Part shown: positions 23,948-37,200 of the stretch, piece after piece
Position numbering within the stretch: the first letter of the stretch is position 1
How the letters are laid out: every line of letters begins with the position of its first letter
NCBI GenBank assembly: GCA_963978905.1
Contig: OZ022259.1
Location: 1 to 64,000, forward strand
Length of the DNA: 64,000 nucleotides
Source of the DNA: Trichostrongylus colubriformis
Taxonomy: Eukaryota > Nematoda > Chromadorea > Rhabditida > Trichostrongylidae
Direction: 5' to 3'
Made by a program: the position numbers and the translations under genes
The notes under the pieces: model-generated
What the model was told of the DNA's origin: nothing
Databases searched by the model: none
What the model saw: only the letters and a program-made list of their open reading frames with translations

Positions 23948-24915
23948 CATCCGGGTCTTGTGCATAGGCGGTGCCCACTGTCAGCACTCTTGATGACTTT
24001 GATGCTATGTACATCCGTGCTTATCAGAAACCCCATAAGGCGTTGTCTAGAGCGAATGTGCATTCGGGTGCTTTTATATTTTTCAAATGAAGTTGACTGT
24101 GGCGAATTTAAAAAACATGGTCAGTTTCCTTCTTCTTTTAGTGCGATTTATGTGAAAAAGACTCACCTGACAAGTTTTCTTGAAATTTCGGCCCTGCTGA
24201 ACAATGAGTCGTCTGCGCGCAGGAAGTGATGACTTCATTCACACAGCCATACACGTCTTTGCCTTTTACGGCAGGCGCGTCGCCACCAACAACAAGTACT
24301 TTTGCAACGTTTCCGCCTCCATCCATTAATTGTCTCGTAGGTACGTCAACAGGGCGTGACCACACGGCCAGTCTGCTGTGACCATTGGCTGCTGTGACTG
24401 GCCAGCATCTGAATCTAGTTTGGCCATTTTACTACTATATGATTCGCATTGCTATTCCTAAACTATTTTATTCTCTTCTATAATTTTCCGATGCATTCAG
24501 ACGAGGTTTTATTCGGTGCTTGATTATTAGAAAAGTGTTTTTAAGTAGACCACAGGTTTACGCTTCCTCACTGAAAACTAAGTTTCCACAGTTCCTTAAT
24601 CGCTCATTTTTACACTGAATCTACCATGGAACCGCCGACAGTAATACACTATTCAAAAAGTTTTCTATTTACAAAAGCATGTTGACATTATTATGTGACG
24701 GAATTTTGTACTCAACGCATGGCAAAGTGACGCGAATTTAACCATAATTTTTTTCGTTCTCCAAATACGCATCGTGGTCAAAAAGTACGCCTGCATGTTT
24801 TCAAATTAGATGAACACTATATTTTTTTGGGACCGTTCATTTTCGAAAAAAAGGTAGAATTTTGGCACCAGTTGTTGGACAGCATAATGAGCCTCTCAGT
24901 GCTGACGTAACCTCA
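23948..24915. other. No gene recognised
   Basis: Short frames (for example 24138-24365 minus) show no defensible motif. Confidence 0.35.
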
Positions 24916-24919
24916 TTAA

Positions 24920-25374
24920 ATACACCGAAAGGGGGTAATTTTGGCTCACGGTAGAACAGACGTACTTTGGACGAGTTTAGGTGGCCGCCATTGTACAAAC
25001 TCGCCAATTTGACGCCTTGGCATGGTGCCAAGAGTAGATGTTTCTAGTATAAAGTTGTTTTCTCCTTTTACTTTTTCCTTTGTGCTTTCTAATACTGTTT
25101 CTGGATGTCCTTACATGAATGCTTATGAGTTGGGAGTGGCCACTCCACTGCGCTGGAAGTCAGGTGCCACAACTAACGTTGGCCCGCGGCCGTCTCCTAC
25201 AGCGGACAACTCGGAAACTCAGTGTGTTGATGCGAATGGGATGCGAATACACACCGCAGCGTCGCGCTTTTGAATCCGGGTTTTTTCGCCGATTATCGCT
25301 TCTAACCTTCAGTTTTCGTTACAAAATGCTCATTTCTTTGCATCTTTGTCTTGTTTCGGACCCATTCCGTTTCT
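24920..25374 (+). mobile_element. TTAA|AGG MITE, family E copy 4
   Basis: Flanked on both sides by TTAA (24916-24919 and 25375-25378). Ends ATACACCGAAAGGGGG and CCATTCCGTTTCT. This is the clearest TTAA duplication in the family. Confidence 0.75.
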
Positions 25375-25378
25375 TTAA

Positions 25379-25748
25379 TCGTCACCGATCGCATAATTAT
25401 CCTGCTGACCTTCCTTCCTCTAAGCTCACCAGAAATGTGTGTTTTTCCGGTGCATACCTTGAACAAATCATCACTGATAGATACCAGACGCTTGCAAGTA
25501 CGCGAGCCACGTAGTACATGACCGCAACAGAGGTCCGTGGGACTCCTTTCAGTCACTTTTTTGTAATAAACAATGTAATAAACAGGCGAGAAAAACGCGG
25601 GGGTCGGAACGGAACGAAACGGATTTTTTTCGCCTGTTTATTACATTTTTCTTTGGTGGTTACTATTTAACAGCTCTACTTTCACTTCCGAATGAGTATC
25701 GACTTGATGACTATCAATCACCACCACTCGGGCTAGCACACACTATTG
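25379..25748. other. No gene recognised
   Basis: Spacer up to the hAT element; contains two short facing runs around ATGTAATAAACAGGCGAG and CGCCTGTTTATTACAT (25573-25648), a small hairpin of unknown role. Confidence 0.45.
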
Positions 25749-25756
25749 CACGCGTA

Positions 25757-27307
25757 CAGGGTCAAGCCTCCGTTGAGGAATCCTCAACGGGGGGGGGTCG
25801 TATTTGGTCCGCTAGGAGGGGGGGGTCGTAATCGTTGAGGTACTAGTGGTCAACAGAAGTTCTCACGCAGAGGGTCTAAAATGTAAGGGAGGAAATGATA
25901 AAACTGACTAAATAGGTTGGTACCTGAAACTAGTTTAACTTAATCATCATGGAAACCTCATGCATGGCGCGATCCGCAACGAAACCGGTCAACGCCAATA
26001 GACCTTTCGTTGGTCTGCTGACAGCGAAACCACGTACAGAGACACCTCCGAAATTCACGAAATTCACCGATCAACCGTGGAAAGCAATATCTATCAACGG
26101 GACCACCGTAGATGGACAACCCAAAAACAATTGGATGAAAACGAAGATATGGACTTTCTTCATATAACGATTGCAAGTACGTAATCTCGTGTTAGCAGCC
26201 ACTATACAACCCTCAAAAACGTTTGTATTCATTGAGAATGTGAATGAAATCCCCATGCATGGCACATCCCACAGAAAAGCTGACCAACGCTTCTTGCCCT
26301 CCCACTAGGCCTTCCAGGGCGAAGGATGCATATTAGTGAAATTTGAGTAACAATGAGTCAATTTTTCTGAAGAATCTTGGGAATATCTCGCAAATTCGGC
26401 GAAAAAAGCTTTCCTCAACTGGCTTTTCTGAAGGTTTCTTCCTTTGTTTTAGAGATATAACAAGGTTCAGGTAGTCGTTCGAAAGCGACAACCTGGCAGA
26501 CCCCGCTTCACCAAAACGAACTCATATGGTTCAGTTTGAAGGAAGTTATGGCCACTTCCGTGAAACACTTCGAAATTTTCCTCATCAAATCCTCATCAAG
26601 CTTCCCTCAAACTAACTTCCTTCATTTTAAAGATATGGCATAGCTCAGGTGGTCATTCGAAAGCGACATCCTAACAGACCACGCCTCACCAAAATGAACT
26701 CATACGGTTAAGTTTGAAGGAAGTTATGGCCATTTCCGTGAAACACTTCGAAATTTTCCTCATCAAATCCTCATTTGGAAACCCATATCGAGAACTAAGA
26801 ACCATTGGGGAAAGCAAACGGGCAGTGGATAGGTCTGAGGGAGTTATTAGGAAAACAGTTTACAGGTGCTCGAAAGATGGGTTCTAGGTAAAGTTTGAAT
26901 TATTTCCAAAATGCCGGGATTTAGTATGGGGAAGATACCGCGCTCCATCGTGATCGCCGCGTCGCAGCCGTCTCCTGACATGAGATCCTTAACTTCTCTA
27001 GATGTGTGGAGTATTCTGAATTATTGTTTGAAATTGTTCGATTATGAGGTAGAAGCGTGATGCGATCTGGAATCTAGGATTCATAGATTATATATTGAGT
27101 GTAAAGTACTGGGAATTCCACCTGTTTCACATATTTTTCGGGTTTTTGTGTCCATTCAGTTGTATGTTGGTGGTGAGCATTTGAAAAATCGACAAATGCT
27201 TAATCGGTGGTTTTTGTGCAGAGAGGGGGGTCGTATTGGGGCCTCCTTTGGGGGGGGGGGGTCGTATTATTTTTTAAAAATTTTCCTCATCTGGACGCTT
27301 GACCCTG
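25757..27307 (+). mobile_element. hAT-type non-autonomous element, copy 1
   Basis: Inverted ends CAGGGTCAAGCCTCC and GGACGCTTGACCCTG are flanked by a perfect 8-bp duplication CACGCGTA (25749-25756 and 27308-27315). An 8-bp duplication with CAG termini is the hAT signature. Both ends carry poly-G blocks followed by TCGTATT. Inside are two tandem units about 178 bp apart (TCATTCGAAAGCGAC-type text near 26470 and 26648). No hAT transposase (BED finger or RNase-H-like domain with a C-terminal dimerisation region) is encoded. Confidence 0.85.
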
Positions 27308-27379
27308 CACGCGTAACGTCATGGGCGTCAGTGGATTGATCGGAATAGCTCTCTTCTATGAATTCACTCAGCACTCATC

Positions 27380-27700
27380 ACCACATCACGCTCCGCCCAC
27401 TTTGGGCGGGTCCGGTCCCCGCTCGCTCCAAGTATGTTCAAGATGGCTTCGACGTTGGTGATTTCTACCGATTTCTTTCCTAGTCTCCAAGCTGCATTGA
27501 AACAGAGTTATGAACTTTGTTGTACGGACCCCCGCTGCGGGTGCGCTCCGCCCACTATTCCCAGGCCCCTTACTGGATATTTCATGGCTACAATAGCTCA
27601 CCTCAACCCATCTTTTCCCCACATTTGAAGGACTTCCGAACCGGACAAACAATTTTTTCAATTTGAGGACCTTACGTTTTAGTGCACGCTCCGCCCACGG
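27380..27700 (-). repeat. Helitron-like unit fragment
   Basis: Contains CTCCGCCCACTTTGGGCGG and related text found in the Helitron-like elements at 6.6-7.2 and 22.0-22.8 kb. No termini remain. Confidence 0.4.
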
Positions 27701-27710
27701 TGGGAAGTAA

Positions 27711-28134
27711 AGGAACAGTCCACGGAAAAATTAGTTTTTGTGTTACCCACATGTTTATGTTGTATTTGCCTAATGTGGTCCTCATGCAAAATTCCACGCG
27801 AAAAAAATGTGAATCTGGCTGAGATACAGCACCGCAAAGTACGTCCGGGTGGGCAGGGCCTCCAAGTAAAGACATCGTCCCGTTGTCCGCCGTGGTCGGA
27901 GATGCATTGTAGGAACAGAAAGTTGTGTAAACAGTCCCACTCTCTTTTCCCACCTGCGGCGGACGACAGGACGAGGCTTTTACTCGGAGGCCCCGCCCAC
28001 CCGGACGTACTTTGTGGTGCTGTATCTCAGCCAGATTCACAACTTTTCGCGTGAAATTTCTCATGAGACCCACAATAGGCAAATACAACATTAACATATG
28101 GGTAACACAAAAACTCATTTTCGGGTAACATTCT
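27711..28134 (+). mobile_element. TTAA|AGG MITE, family K copy 3, palindromic
   Basis: Left end AGGAACAGTCCACGG after GTAA; right end before TTAA (28135-28138). The two halves are inverted copies of about 140 bp: 27735-27860 pairs with 27975-28120. The element could therefore fold into a long hairpin. Confidence 0.7.
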
Positions 28135-28139
28135 TTAAG

Positions 28140-28740
28140 TTGGAAATGCGTGCTTCTTGCTTCTTATCCCATGCCCTATCCATCCCAAACTTGACCCCAT
28201 CTCCACAGGTTGTCCTCCATGTAACGCCCAAGCTTCGCCTACCACTACAAAAAGTCCGCCTACAGTTAAAAAGTCTCATTCTTTCACAGTTCCACCTTCT
28301 ACCAACCACGTCCCTTTTTTTAACGGTCTACATATCATTATAGAGATAAGTTGCTCCTTTTGCTGTGAGTGTCAAAACGACTGGTAACACGTTCCGCCCA
28401 ATATGGGCGGATACTGGTCATTTTTAGCTATTTTTTCCTAGTCTTTGGACTGCGATGAAATCGAGCCAGGAATTTTTGTAGTATGGACCGCCCCCTTTGG
28501 GGTGCGCTTCGCCCACTATGCCAAGACCTCTTTTATGCCTTTCAGAAACTCATGGCTGACCTTAAACCACGTTCTCTCCAAATTTGGACGCCAACGAACA
28601 GTTTTCGATCCAAGGACCAAACGCCTCAGTGCACGCTCCGCTCCCTTACCCATCAATGGGGTCCACCTTGCGCCACTGCTTTTATTTACGAGCATGCAAC
28701 CATACTTGGTGATCCTGGAATGTCCCATAAAATCTGGCGC
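28140..28740 (-). repeat. Helitron-like unit fragments
   Basis: 28140-28270 is the inverse of the CCTGTGGAGATGGGG-type unit. 28390-28660 carries CCGCCCAATATGGGCGG and TCATGGCTGACCTTAA phrases. No termini are visible. Confidence 0.4.
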
Positions 28741-29760
28741 ATAGTCGTTTTCTGGGGCTCTAGAGTTTGTCATCCTTTCAATCTAACACACAGTTGTTTC
28801 ATCCATACGCTACCGCTGGCGTAGTGGTCGGCAAATGCCCTTGCAGGCGTTGGTCGATTATTCATGATTAGGGAGAAATCCGCGACCAGCTCTAATCTAT
28901 CGTCGGCGCACTGTATTGAATTTTACTGAACTGGAAATTGTTTTTGTCATTGTTGCCAGTCTGCCAGCCAGACGCCGGCAGATGATTCCGGAAGCCAAGC
29001 AAATGCTGGTAGAGTTCTATTCCTTTTTTCCCGTTTTTCTTCGCAGAAGTTTCACGTTCCCATACGGCTGTGGCGACGACTTGACTGCTGGTGTACGAAG
29101 GCTACGCAGCACTTGCACTTCCAATGTGAATTCATCCATCACCTAATTTGAATAGAAGAAAAAACACGGGCCAAAGGGAGATTTAAGTCGGTGCTAGGGA
29201 AAGAATACAGACGAACGCGATTCCTTAGCGTCTCATAGATGTGGCTTCTCCACTTTGCCGTACCGTCGCCGCCCTTTTCCGCTCACTGTGCATACACTCC
29301 ATAACGTCCTTTTGGAAATCGATCGTCTTTGGGCAAATCATGTGGATCAAAGGGCACGTTTTTCTTCTCCTACAAAGTAGTACAGTACATTCTGAAAAGT
29401 CGCAACTTTTATTACTGAAAAATTAGGACTAAACAGTTGATGTGAAAATGGCAGGAACCTTTGTCCGTCCTATTAGTTCCTTTTAACATAGTACCCATAG
29501 AAGTACGGTGATTTATTACTATTTGTTCCCATAGGGATAATATGAGGTTGTCGAAAAGGTTTTTTTTCGTTTTCTGAATACGCGCTTTTTTCCTCCAAAC
29601 TGCTTTCCAGCAATTTCTTCTGTACATACACATGTAGTACGAGTTCACACCCAACTACAGGTATTATTGTCATCCATCTCCCGGATAACCTTTTTCGGCA
29701 AAAATAAATATATCAAAGGAGTACTTTCGGGGACTTCTACTATACGATTTCAAATATGGC
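28741..29760. other. No gene recognised
   Basis: AT-rich; open frames up to 80 codons without recognisable structure. Confidence 0.4.
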
Positions 29761-29938
29761 CTCCAGCAACCGAATCTAGTCGTCGTATAAACGCCGCATT
29801 CGAAGAGGGTTCAATGTCTGAACTTGTGGCACAACTTTAGTTCAAACGCTTTCGAGAGGGCAACTACACTGTCAAAGATTTTGACCGGTCTGGACCCCCA
29901 TCGGAGGTCGACAACGATCGATTCCGGGTGCTGCCTTG
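29761..29938 (+). pseudogene. Mariner transposase relic (N-terminal part)
   Basis: In one frame the translation reads SSRRINAAFEEGSMSELVAQ, then a stop, then FKRFREGNYTVKDFDRSG followed by PPSEVDNDRFRVL. This matches the second helix-turn-helix and the linker motif (RSGRPSE type) of mariner transposases. The rest of the gene and the ends are absent and there is an in-frame stop. It differs from the mariner at 54.4-55.3 kb and is a dead fragment. Confidence 0.7.
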
Positions 29939-30027
29939 CAGCACTATACTAACAGCAGACCTATACTGTCAGCAGCCGTATATTCCGGTCGCGAAAATCA
30001 CAGAGAAGCGTCCGAATCATGACACGG

Positions 30028-30362
30028 GTTTCTATTATAAAGTTGCCTTTTCCTTTTACTTCTTCCTTTCTTCTTTCTTATATTGTTTCTAGATGTACTT
30101 ACATGAATGCTAAGGTAGTTGCGAATGGCCACTCCACTGCGCTGTGGGTCAGGTGCTAAAAAAACGTTGGCCCGCGACCCGTCTCCTACAGCGGACAACT
30201 CGGAAAGTCAGTGTGTTGACGAATGGGATGCGAATACACACCGCAGCGATGCGCTCTTAAACCCGGGTTTTTTCACCGATTATCGCTTCCAACCTTCTGT
30301 GTTCGTTACAAGATGCTCATCTCTTTACATCTTTCTCTTGTTTCGGACCCCTTCCACGCTTG
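30028..30362 (+). mobile_element. TTAA|AGG MITE, family E, left end missing
   Basis: Starts inside family E (TTTCTATTATAAAGTTG) and runs to GGACCCCTTCC. The outer left and the last bases on the right are lost. Confidence 0.6.
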
Positions 30363-31170
30363 CAGTCCGAGCAGGTATGTCGCGCACTTAGACTGAAAAT
30401 GTTGTGTGTTGTGAGACTTGAGAGAACACTACGACTACCTTTGAAATGAAGTTTGACTCCAAGCGAGCGAGTCGTGTGCTACAACAGAGCTACGTATCAC
30501 AGACTCGTGTGGCTATGCTCGAAAGGTCAATCGAGCGCCGCTCCGATGAACACGTTAATCGCGAAAGTAATGGGTGGAGTAAGGACCGATTCTTACTTTT
30601 TGCTCTTTTCCTCGCTTTCTGTTCTTTGTCACGCTACACAACCCTTATTTTTGAATTTCAATCGGTAACCATAAAAATAACACAATATTTTAGAACTTGC
30701 ATCTGAGGTCTCGTCAAGTGTATGCTGCCATAAATTACGAAGAGGTAGCTAATGGATAGAAGTACAATTACAAAACCAGAACCACTTAATGCAACATTTC
30801 TTAGCGGCTAGGGATTTTCTTTGCAGGAGTTACTCGAACACATTAGACATGTTGTCGAATATGGCACCACGGCCCGCCATCCACTTCCTTCATCCTTTAA
30901 AATAAAAAATGTATCTCAGTGCCATCAGAAAGTCTTATATGTCGTATTCAGAATGTCATTTATCCCCGCCGTTGCACTTAGGGCTATACCATTACACATT
31001 ATAGACATTTGCATTAATCTTCAAGAAATGTGAGAATGTCATCCCCCGCTTTTTGCACGAGAAAAACTGCACGAGCATCCGGGCCAAAAAGTTCCTCATT
31101 CTAACACCCTTTCCACAACGTTCTCTTCATCTGAATTTGTTTTTCACGCGGATCATGGCTATCTGTATAG
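30363..31170. other. Region upstream of the transporter gene
   Basis: Presumed promoter and outron region of the OATP gene. Two overlapping frames near 30446-30706 lack recognisable features. No core promoter element can be named with confidence. Confidence 0.35.
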
Positions 31171-31176
31171 TTTCAG
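31171..31176 (+). promoter_or_regulatory. Likely spliced-leader trans-splice acceptor
   Basis: TTTCAG sits 6 nt before the start codon of the OATP gene (ATG 31183-31185). A consensus acceptor this close to the ATG with no coding exon upstream is the usual arrangement for SL1 trans-splicing in nematodes. A cis-spliced non-coding 5' exon is the alternative. Confidence 0.5.
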
Positions 31177-31182
31177 GCCTCA

Positions 31183-31280
31183 ATGGAGCAGTATGACAAG
31201 GAGAACTTTGATTCGTCGGCGGAGGATCTTCGCAACAGAAGCCACGATGACGATGAAAAGTTGCTCTGTGGATATGGCAG
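31183..31280 (+). CDS. OATP exon 1: cytosolic N-terminus
   Basis: Starts MEQYDKENFDSSAEDLRNRS and ends in DEKLLCGYG plus a split serine codon; donor GTAAGC. The C-G-x-G text just before the first helix is typical of OATPs. The ATG lies 6 nt after a TTTCAG acceptor. Confidence 0.85.
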
Positions 31281-34200
31281 GTAAGCGATGACGTCTACAA
31301 GCCAAGCGACGCGCCACTCGTTGGTTGTATCAAGTGAAAGCAAAGTAGAAACAATGGGTATGTGCAGATATGACAGCGAATCGCGTGGCCGCCCGCGGCG
31401 AAGGCGCGGCGGGTGCGAGTGCCAGTGGCAGGGCATGGCAGCCTTCAAGCGAGGCAGTGTGGCATGAGTGCAAGCGCAGACGTGACGCGGTCACGCTCTG
31501 GCTCCCAAGGGCAATCGATACAGCGAGTCGTACTGGTGGCGCCGCGAGTGAAACGACGCGAAGGGATTCGCTGTCATATCTGCACACACCCAGAAACAAT
31601 GAGTATGAACTATGAATGAGTAATTTCCCATATTTCTATTACTTTTTATTGTTTTTATTCACCTCACCTTTTTATTTTGTTCCCTTCTCAGAAACTTCCA
31701 CTATTTCATTAGAATCGCAAAGAATGTGCATTAACAAAGTGCTCCGCGCATAAAGAGGAGGGGGAGGGGTGTGGGTCTGTCGATTTTAAGTTGGGAACCT
31801 TCTCATTCACCCTTTCTTTTTCGATCCGCCCACTACAGTAATGTGTTGTAATCACGGGTGCGTTCCATTAGGATAGAAAGTCGCGTGGCAGCGTCCGGGG
31901 TGCGACGTGATGGGTCCATTTGAATCACCACATTAGTTGGGTCCTACAACGATGAAAATATCCGACGCCTTCTTCCGTCCTTAACTCGTATCCATCTCGT
32001 CGCGCACCGCAGGCGAACACGTGAATTTTTCGGTCTGATGGCAAGCACCCTGCAGTCACGCCTGAAATATGGGAACAGCTGCCATTAGCAGTTTCAAAGA
32101 ATCGTCCCTTCTTTGTTTTGTGGAAAAACACTTTTGACCTGGCTTCCAGGCAAATACATAAGTTCGGATGAACTTTTCGAGTGTGTTCTATGAAGTGATG
32201 ACCTTCTAGCCCTGCAAAGAGTGATCCACTTAACTCGCTCATGCTGCTCCCCTTTGACAAAGGACACCCAAAACGTGCACTCGTCAGATTTGGTACCTTC
32301 CTCTTGAGCGCATTGAATGGGTCGTCGGTAAAGAACGTTTTTGTGGCTTGTGTCACGGGGCTGGTTTCCACAAAGAATCGCAGCGGCTTTTGAATGTGTT
32401 CAGACAACGGTTGAGGGGATTAGCGGTTGAAGTGGACGTCGCCTCCTCATTTTTGGATCCGCGCGACTGATAATTACAGAAGCCTGCACATAGAATGCAG
32501 AGAACAAGCAAAATAGATATGAATGCTCAATCGATCCAAATAAATAAGTTAATAACGCTAAATCGATCTAAATAAGTAGAGGATTCGAACTTTAATCTTG
32601 AGCTCCGAGACCAACGAGTTAACCGCTTCCCCATCGCAGTTCTATCGCACGTTTTACAACTGGCATTAGGCCTGTAGTACAGGTTTGCCCTTTATTACAG
32701 ACGTCTGTAACCTCGCTCCTAGAATCCATTCACCAGATTTTGAGGGCAGATTTGAGGTCACCGTTCAAACTGCGTTAGGCCATATTCGTCTCATTTCGAA
32801 TGACCACGGTAACCTGGGGAGGCTGGTCAGCCTCTTTTCTTCAGGAGCAAGGGTGTCGGAGCCCTGCTCAGCAAATAGCTCAGCACTGAAGACGGTGATG
32901 GCAATTATATTGTTTAATATTAATTGGTATTAAATAAAGTAATAGTGAGTTCGAAAAATGTTGTCTGTAGTGCAGAATATGTAAACCAATTTAATAGTAT
33001 CTTTTCAGCTGTACTCCAGCATGGCTCCAGCGATTTCACAACGCAAAATGGTTGCTTTTAATGCTAGGAGTATGCGCTTTCATCCAGGTCGGCATCGTGC
33101 AACTTTTGAATATATTCGCTATTCTGGAAGCTTTTACTAATTTAGAGTTTTGTCGTAAATGCAATCTTTCCTGTTGGACTATCAACATTAGAGAGGAGAT
33201 TTAAAATGAGCAGGTATACCACCGTATTGCGTGGGCGTCAGGAATTTCGAGTTGGGTCAGGTCACTTGAGGAGGTGACATTCGCGCCTTTCACTGAGCGG
33301 TGAATTGGAATCAAGATCTGTCGCGCACGGTGACCCAATCCGAGTGTCCTGGCGCCCATCTCATTCCATCCAATTCACTCATGTGTGCAGAGTTTTACTC
33401 AGCACTTCTTTTACAGTACTCAAACCGGTATCATCTCAAGTTGGTATGATTTTGCCGTGTTACTTGTGGTGTTCCCTGTTTGTCAATGGGGAAACAGCGG
33501 TGAGTATGTTAGTACTTTTCCAAATACAGCCCCTCTACCGCACGGCCAATGACTTGAGTGATCCAATACGGGATTTTCTCCATGCGATTCGCTCACCCTT
33601 AGTACACTATCTACGAATAACTGGGAGGGAAAACACTACTTTCAGGTCACAAAGGCCGTTGGATTGGATGGGGTGGTGTGGTAATGGCTCTTGGCTCACT
33701 TACTTGTACACTTCCTCACTGGCTCATCAGCCCCTACAAACCGGACCACTTCGCAAACAACGTTACCGATTTCGGACAATGCACTCTGAGGTATATTGCA
33801 AGTTCATAGAGTCTTAAAGAGGACATATCGGAGGTACCGAGGAAAACAGGCGCTTCATTACTCTTTCTCCTCTACTACTACCCCCTCCACCCTTTTTTTG
33901 CTCTAAAATACTAGTAACTGTTGCCAATTGTGTAGCTGCGTTGCCAACCGTGTAGCTGCAATGTGTTTCATTGCCATGTATTCCTGCCAAAGTAAAAGAA
34001 TACTTATTTCACATTTTCTCACACGAGGTGCGCTTTTCTAACTCGAGGTAAAACCTAAAACCTTCTGTACTCATCTGCTTGTTGAAAAGGCAGATTCTCG
34101 TACTCATTGTAGTTTTCTGCAGGTACGACCACATCCTGTCCCGTCGAACACGACCTCCCTCCAACCCCCCCCCCCCCCATCGAAGAATCCTCGACTCTTG

Positions 34201-37200
34201 GTATACCCTGTCTGGAACGCCTCTACCTTTCCTCTAGTCCGTCTACCGGATAACCCCGCTCACCGAATAATTGCCTTACCTGTAGCTTGCTTGTTGCGAC
34301 ATCATTGTTAGTAGACTATGACATTCTCACCGAGTTGCGGAGTTGATTATGATCGAAAACTAGGAAATGCCAGTAAAGAGATGCTCTTATTAAAAATTCA
34401 CAATGCCGAGGACCGACAGTTTATGCAGAAACTTCAGGGAGTGCATAAACGTAGTGGGCGCGCTGAGTATGTGGGTGTAGTGAGACAGGCGTTCCGCGCT
34501 CTTCGTTGTTGGGCCCATTCCTGCTCCCGCTTCGACTCATGTAAATAGCCTGTCTGCCCACCTCCTTATAGTGTTTCGAGCACATGCTTCAAAGTTGATT
34601 TTACTTTGGCGATGAATACAATAATACATCGTACATGAACACAATACATTACACATTACACATTATATGATACATTATAAATGAATCTATCCTGCTACCA
34701 GTGAAGCTTGGCACTTCGAAGACCCTTCTATTTATAGTGAGCTGCGTTGACAGTTAGTAAGTGTGCTATTTCCTCTACCCCGACGCTTTTTTTTACGTAT
34801 TGGTTTGACAGAGAATATACCCAGCTGGTAAAATACCGGAGAAAAGGGAATACATGAGGACTATCACATGCGATCTTGAAAATGCTATAATAGGATATTT
34901 CTGAAGTTCATCTATATTGCTCAAAAAATTAGTTTTTTTCAGAGAAATGGAAGAGGCTTCTTGTGAACAGGAATCCTTGACTTCGTATCTGAACCCCTAC
35001 TTTCTTCTGTTCATACTCGGTCAGACGTTGCACGGAGTCGGCTCGACACCGTTGTTCTCCATTGGCACAACATTCATTGATGAAAATGTTACACAAAAAG
35101 CCTCACCTGTATATCTTGGTAGGTCAACAGCTTATTCTTTCAAAGAGGTCACTCCAACCTCACGTAAAGCTGAATAAACCCCAAAAGGTATCAAGGACAG
35201 CAAATTCGACTACTGCATTCATTTTCCACTATAATTGCTTTTATATTGCAAGTTCCATAGCTGATATTTGGAGGCCGGAACCCAATTTCGACTGCATTTC
35301 CTATGTTTCACAGTAAATATTAGGAACAGATTATCGGCACAAGCTATACGTAACGTCTTGGCCCTTTCCACGTAAAATCTCCTCCTCTTGCTAGTCATCG
35401 TCTGAGGTTGTAACCTCTGTCCCCGGCAGAATCCAGCAGACAATAGTTTAAATCCACAGCTACACGGGCAGAATTACACATAAGGAATATCACATGCAGG
35501 TAACGGGGAGTCGTCCTGAGCCCGAGGCTGTCGGCTCCAGCTCGTCGTCTCTCGAATGACCTCTTCGTGCGCCCCTCCTCCTTCGGCTGCGATCATACTT
35601 TGCGATGCCGGCGGCAGAGCGTGGCTGCGTATATGTGCGGCTTCACCTATGCCACTCTGCCTCGTTGCCTGCGTCATCTCTGCACCTCCCCCGTGCCATT
35701 CTCCCTCACTGCCTGTGAACGCAGCCACGCCCTGCCTGCGGTGAGTATGTCCGCGGCCTTCGCGCGCTTGGCTCGTCTTCAATCCTCGCGTCCCTGCAAC
35801 TTGTAAGTTAGCTGCGTACTGTGCGATGACTCATCGCTTGTTCCTTTGCCCCGCTGGCTCGAGGAACTTGGCTCTTACAAGCGCAAGAGATCTATGTGGG
35901 CTCCCATGAAAACACAGCTTAGTTTTTTTGTTTCGTGCATAAGTTGATAGCCGCCTTCATAACTACCGAAGGCGCATGTACCATTACCGCAGCGCCAGGG
36001 TGAGCAACAAATTACTAAAGGACACGTGAATGAGGTGGCAGCCACCTCTCAAAACAGCCGAAATCCACCCTGGATTCAGCCATGAGGCAGCGGTGGCAAC
36101 TACGTCACAAGCGAGGACGTAATCCACTGCGATAAAATAGAAGAAATTCTGATGGCAGAGACAATGCTACAGAGTGATAACATCGTGTAGAAATTGTCGC
36201 GGATGGCCACTCATCTTGTGCGGTAATCGGTGGTACACCGCTCTCAAATTCCCGACGCTCCAACCTTTCGGATCAGAGCCCCATCGGACCACTACACCTC
36301 ACCAAGACAACCGCTCCTGGCATGGCGGACCTATCCCGGAGATCTAGGGTCTTCATCTTTCTGCTGGATCGTGAGGAGTGTCACTAACTCTGCGCTAGGC
36401 ACACAGCACTTCCTCTGGTCTCCCCACGCTATAGCAACATTAATACAACAATAGAATAGCACACCGCATTGTAAGAATCGATCCTACGTTTTAAGACATA
36501 ACACAATATAACATACATAATACATTTATTACCCGCGCAATAACATCATACCTGCTATCTTCTCTCCCAAGTCGCCTCAGTTGGGGCGACTCCATCAGTC
36601 GGCTATACGTAGTAGGCCCCCATCCGGGCGTTTCCTCTTGGCCATGTTGCTGACGGTGCCGGGATGGGAGCTAAACCACATGGCTGCTCCCAGGGGAGCA
36701 GGGGTGGACGCCGGCTAACTCATGTGCCAGCGCTCCACTACCCGAGCACCAGGGTGCGACGGCACCCTGGTTTCCGAGTAGCTTTATTGTGTTATCCGGT
36801 AAAACCGATTGACAGTCGGTGACCAGCGTTCCATACTGGTTTCAGCCACAGAGGGCGGAGCCAAGCGCGAGCGCGATGCGCTGCAGCGGTTGCAACCGCA
36901 TGCGGATGGGCCGGGAAGCGCAGTGCCCCTGGCGGTCACCGTCGCGATCCGTGACAGAAATTGTCCGGACGCTCGATTCGGGGCTGTGACTCGTTGAAGC
37001 CTGAGGCTAGCAGAACCTTATTTTCGAGGTTTCGTTGGTTTTTCTCCACTTGGGTGTTTCTGCGTCCGTAAAACATTTACAAGCGATTACACATGAAGAT
37101 CATCGTAAGCTATGGGTTCATAAGTCGATAGTATATACAATGTATGTGATTTTTCGTCTCCAAAACCTTTATTCAATACTGCCCGGAGATCGTCAGCACT

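Noticed and set aside
32581..32640. tRNA-like text on the minus strand (GTTCGAATCC with GGGGAAGCGGTTAA)
   Set aside because: The B box is good, but the T and anticodon stems do not pair; no cloverleaf can be formed.
33305..33817. 170-codon plus-strand open frame
   Set aside because: It overlaps OATP exons 4 and 5 in another frame; the OATP frame has clear family motifs.
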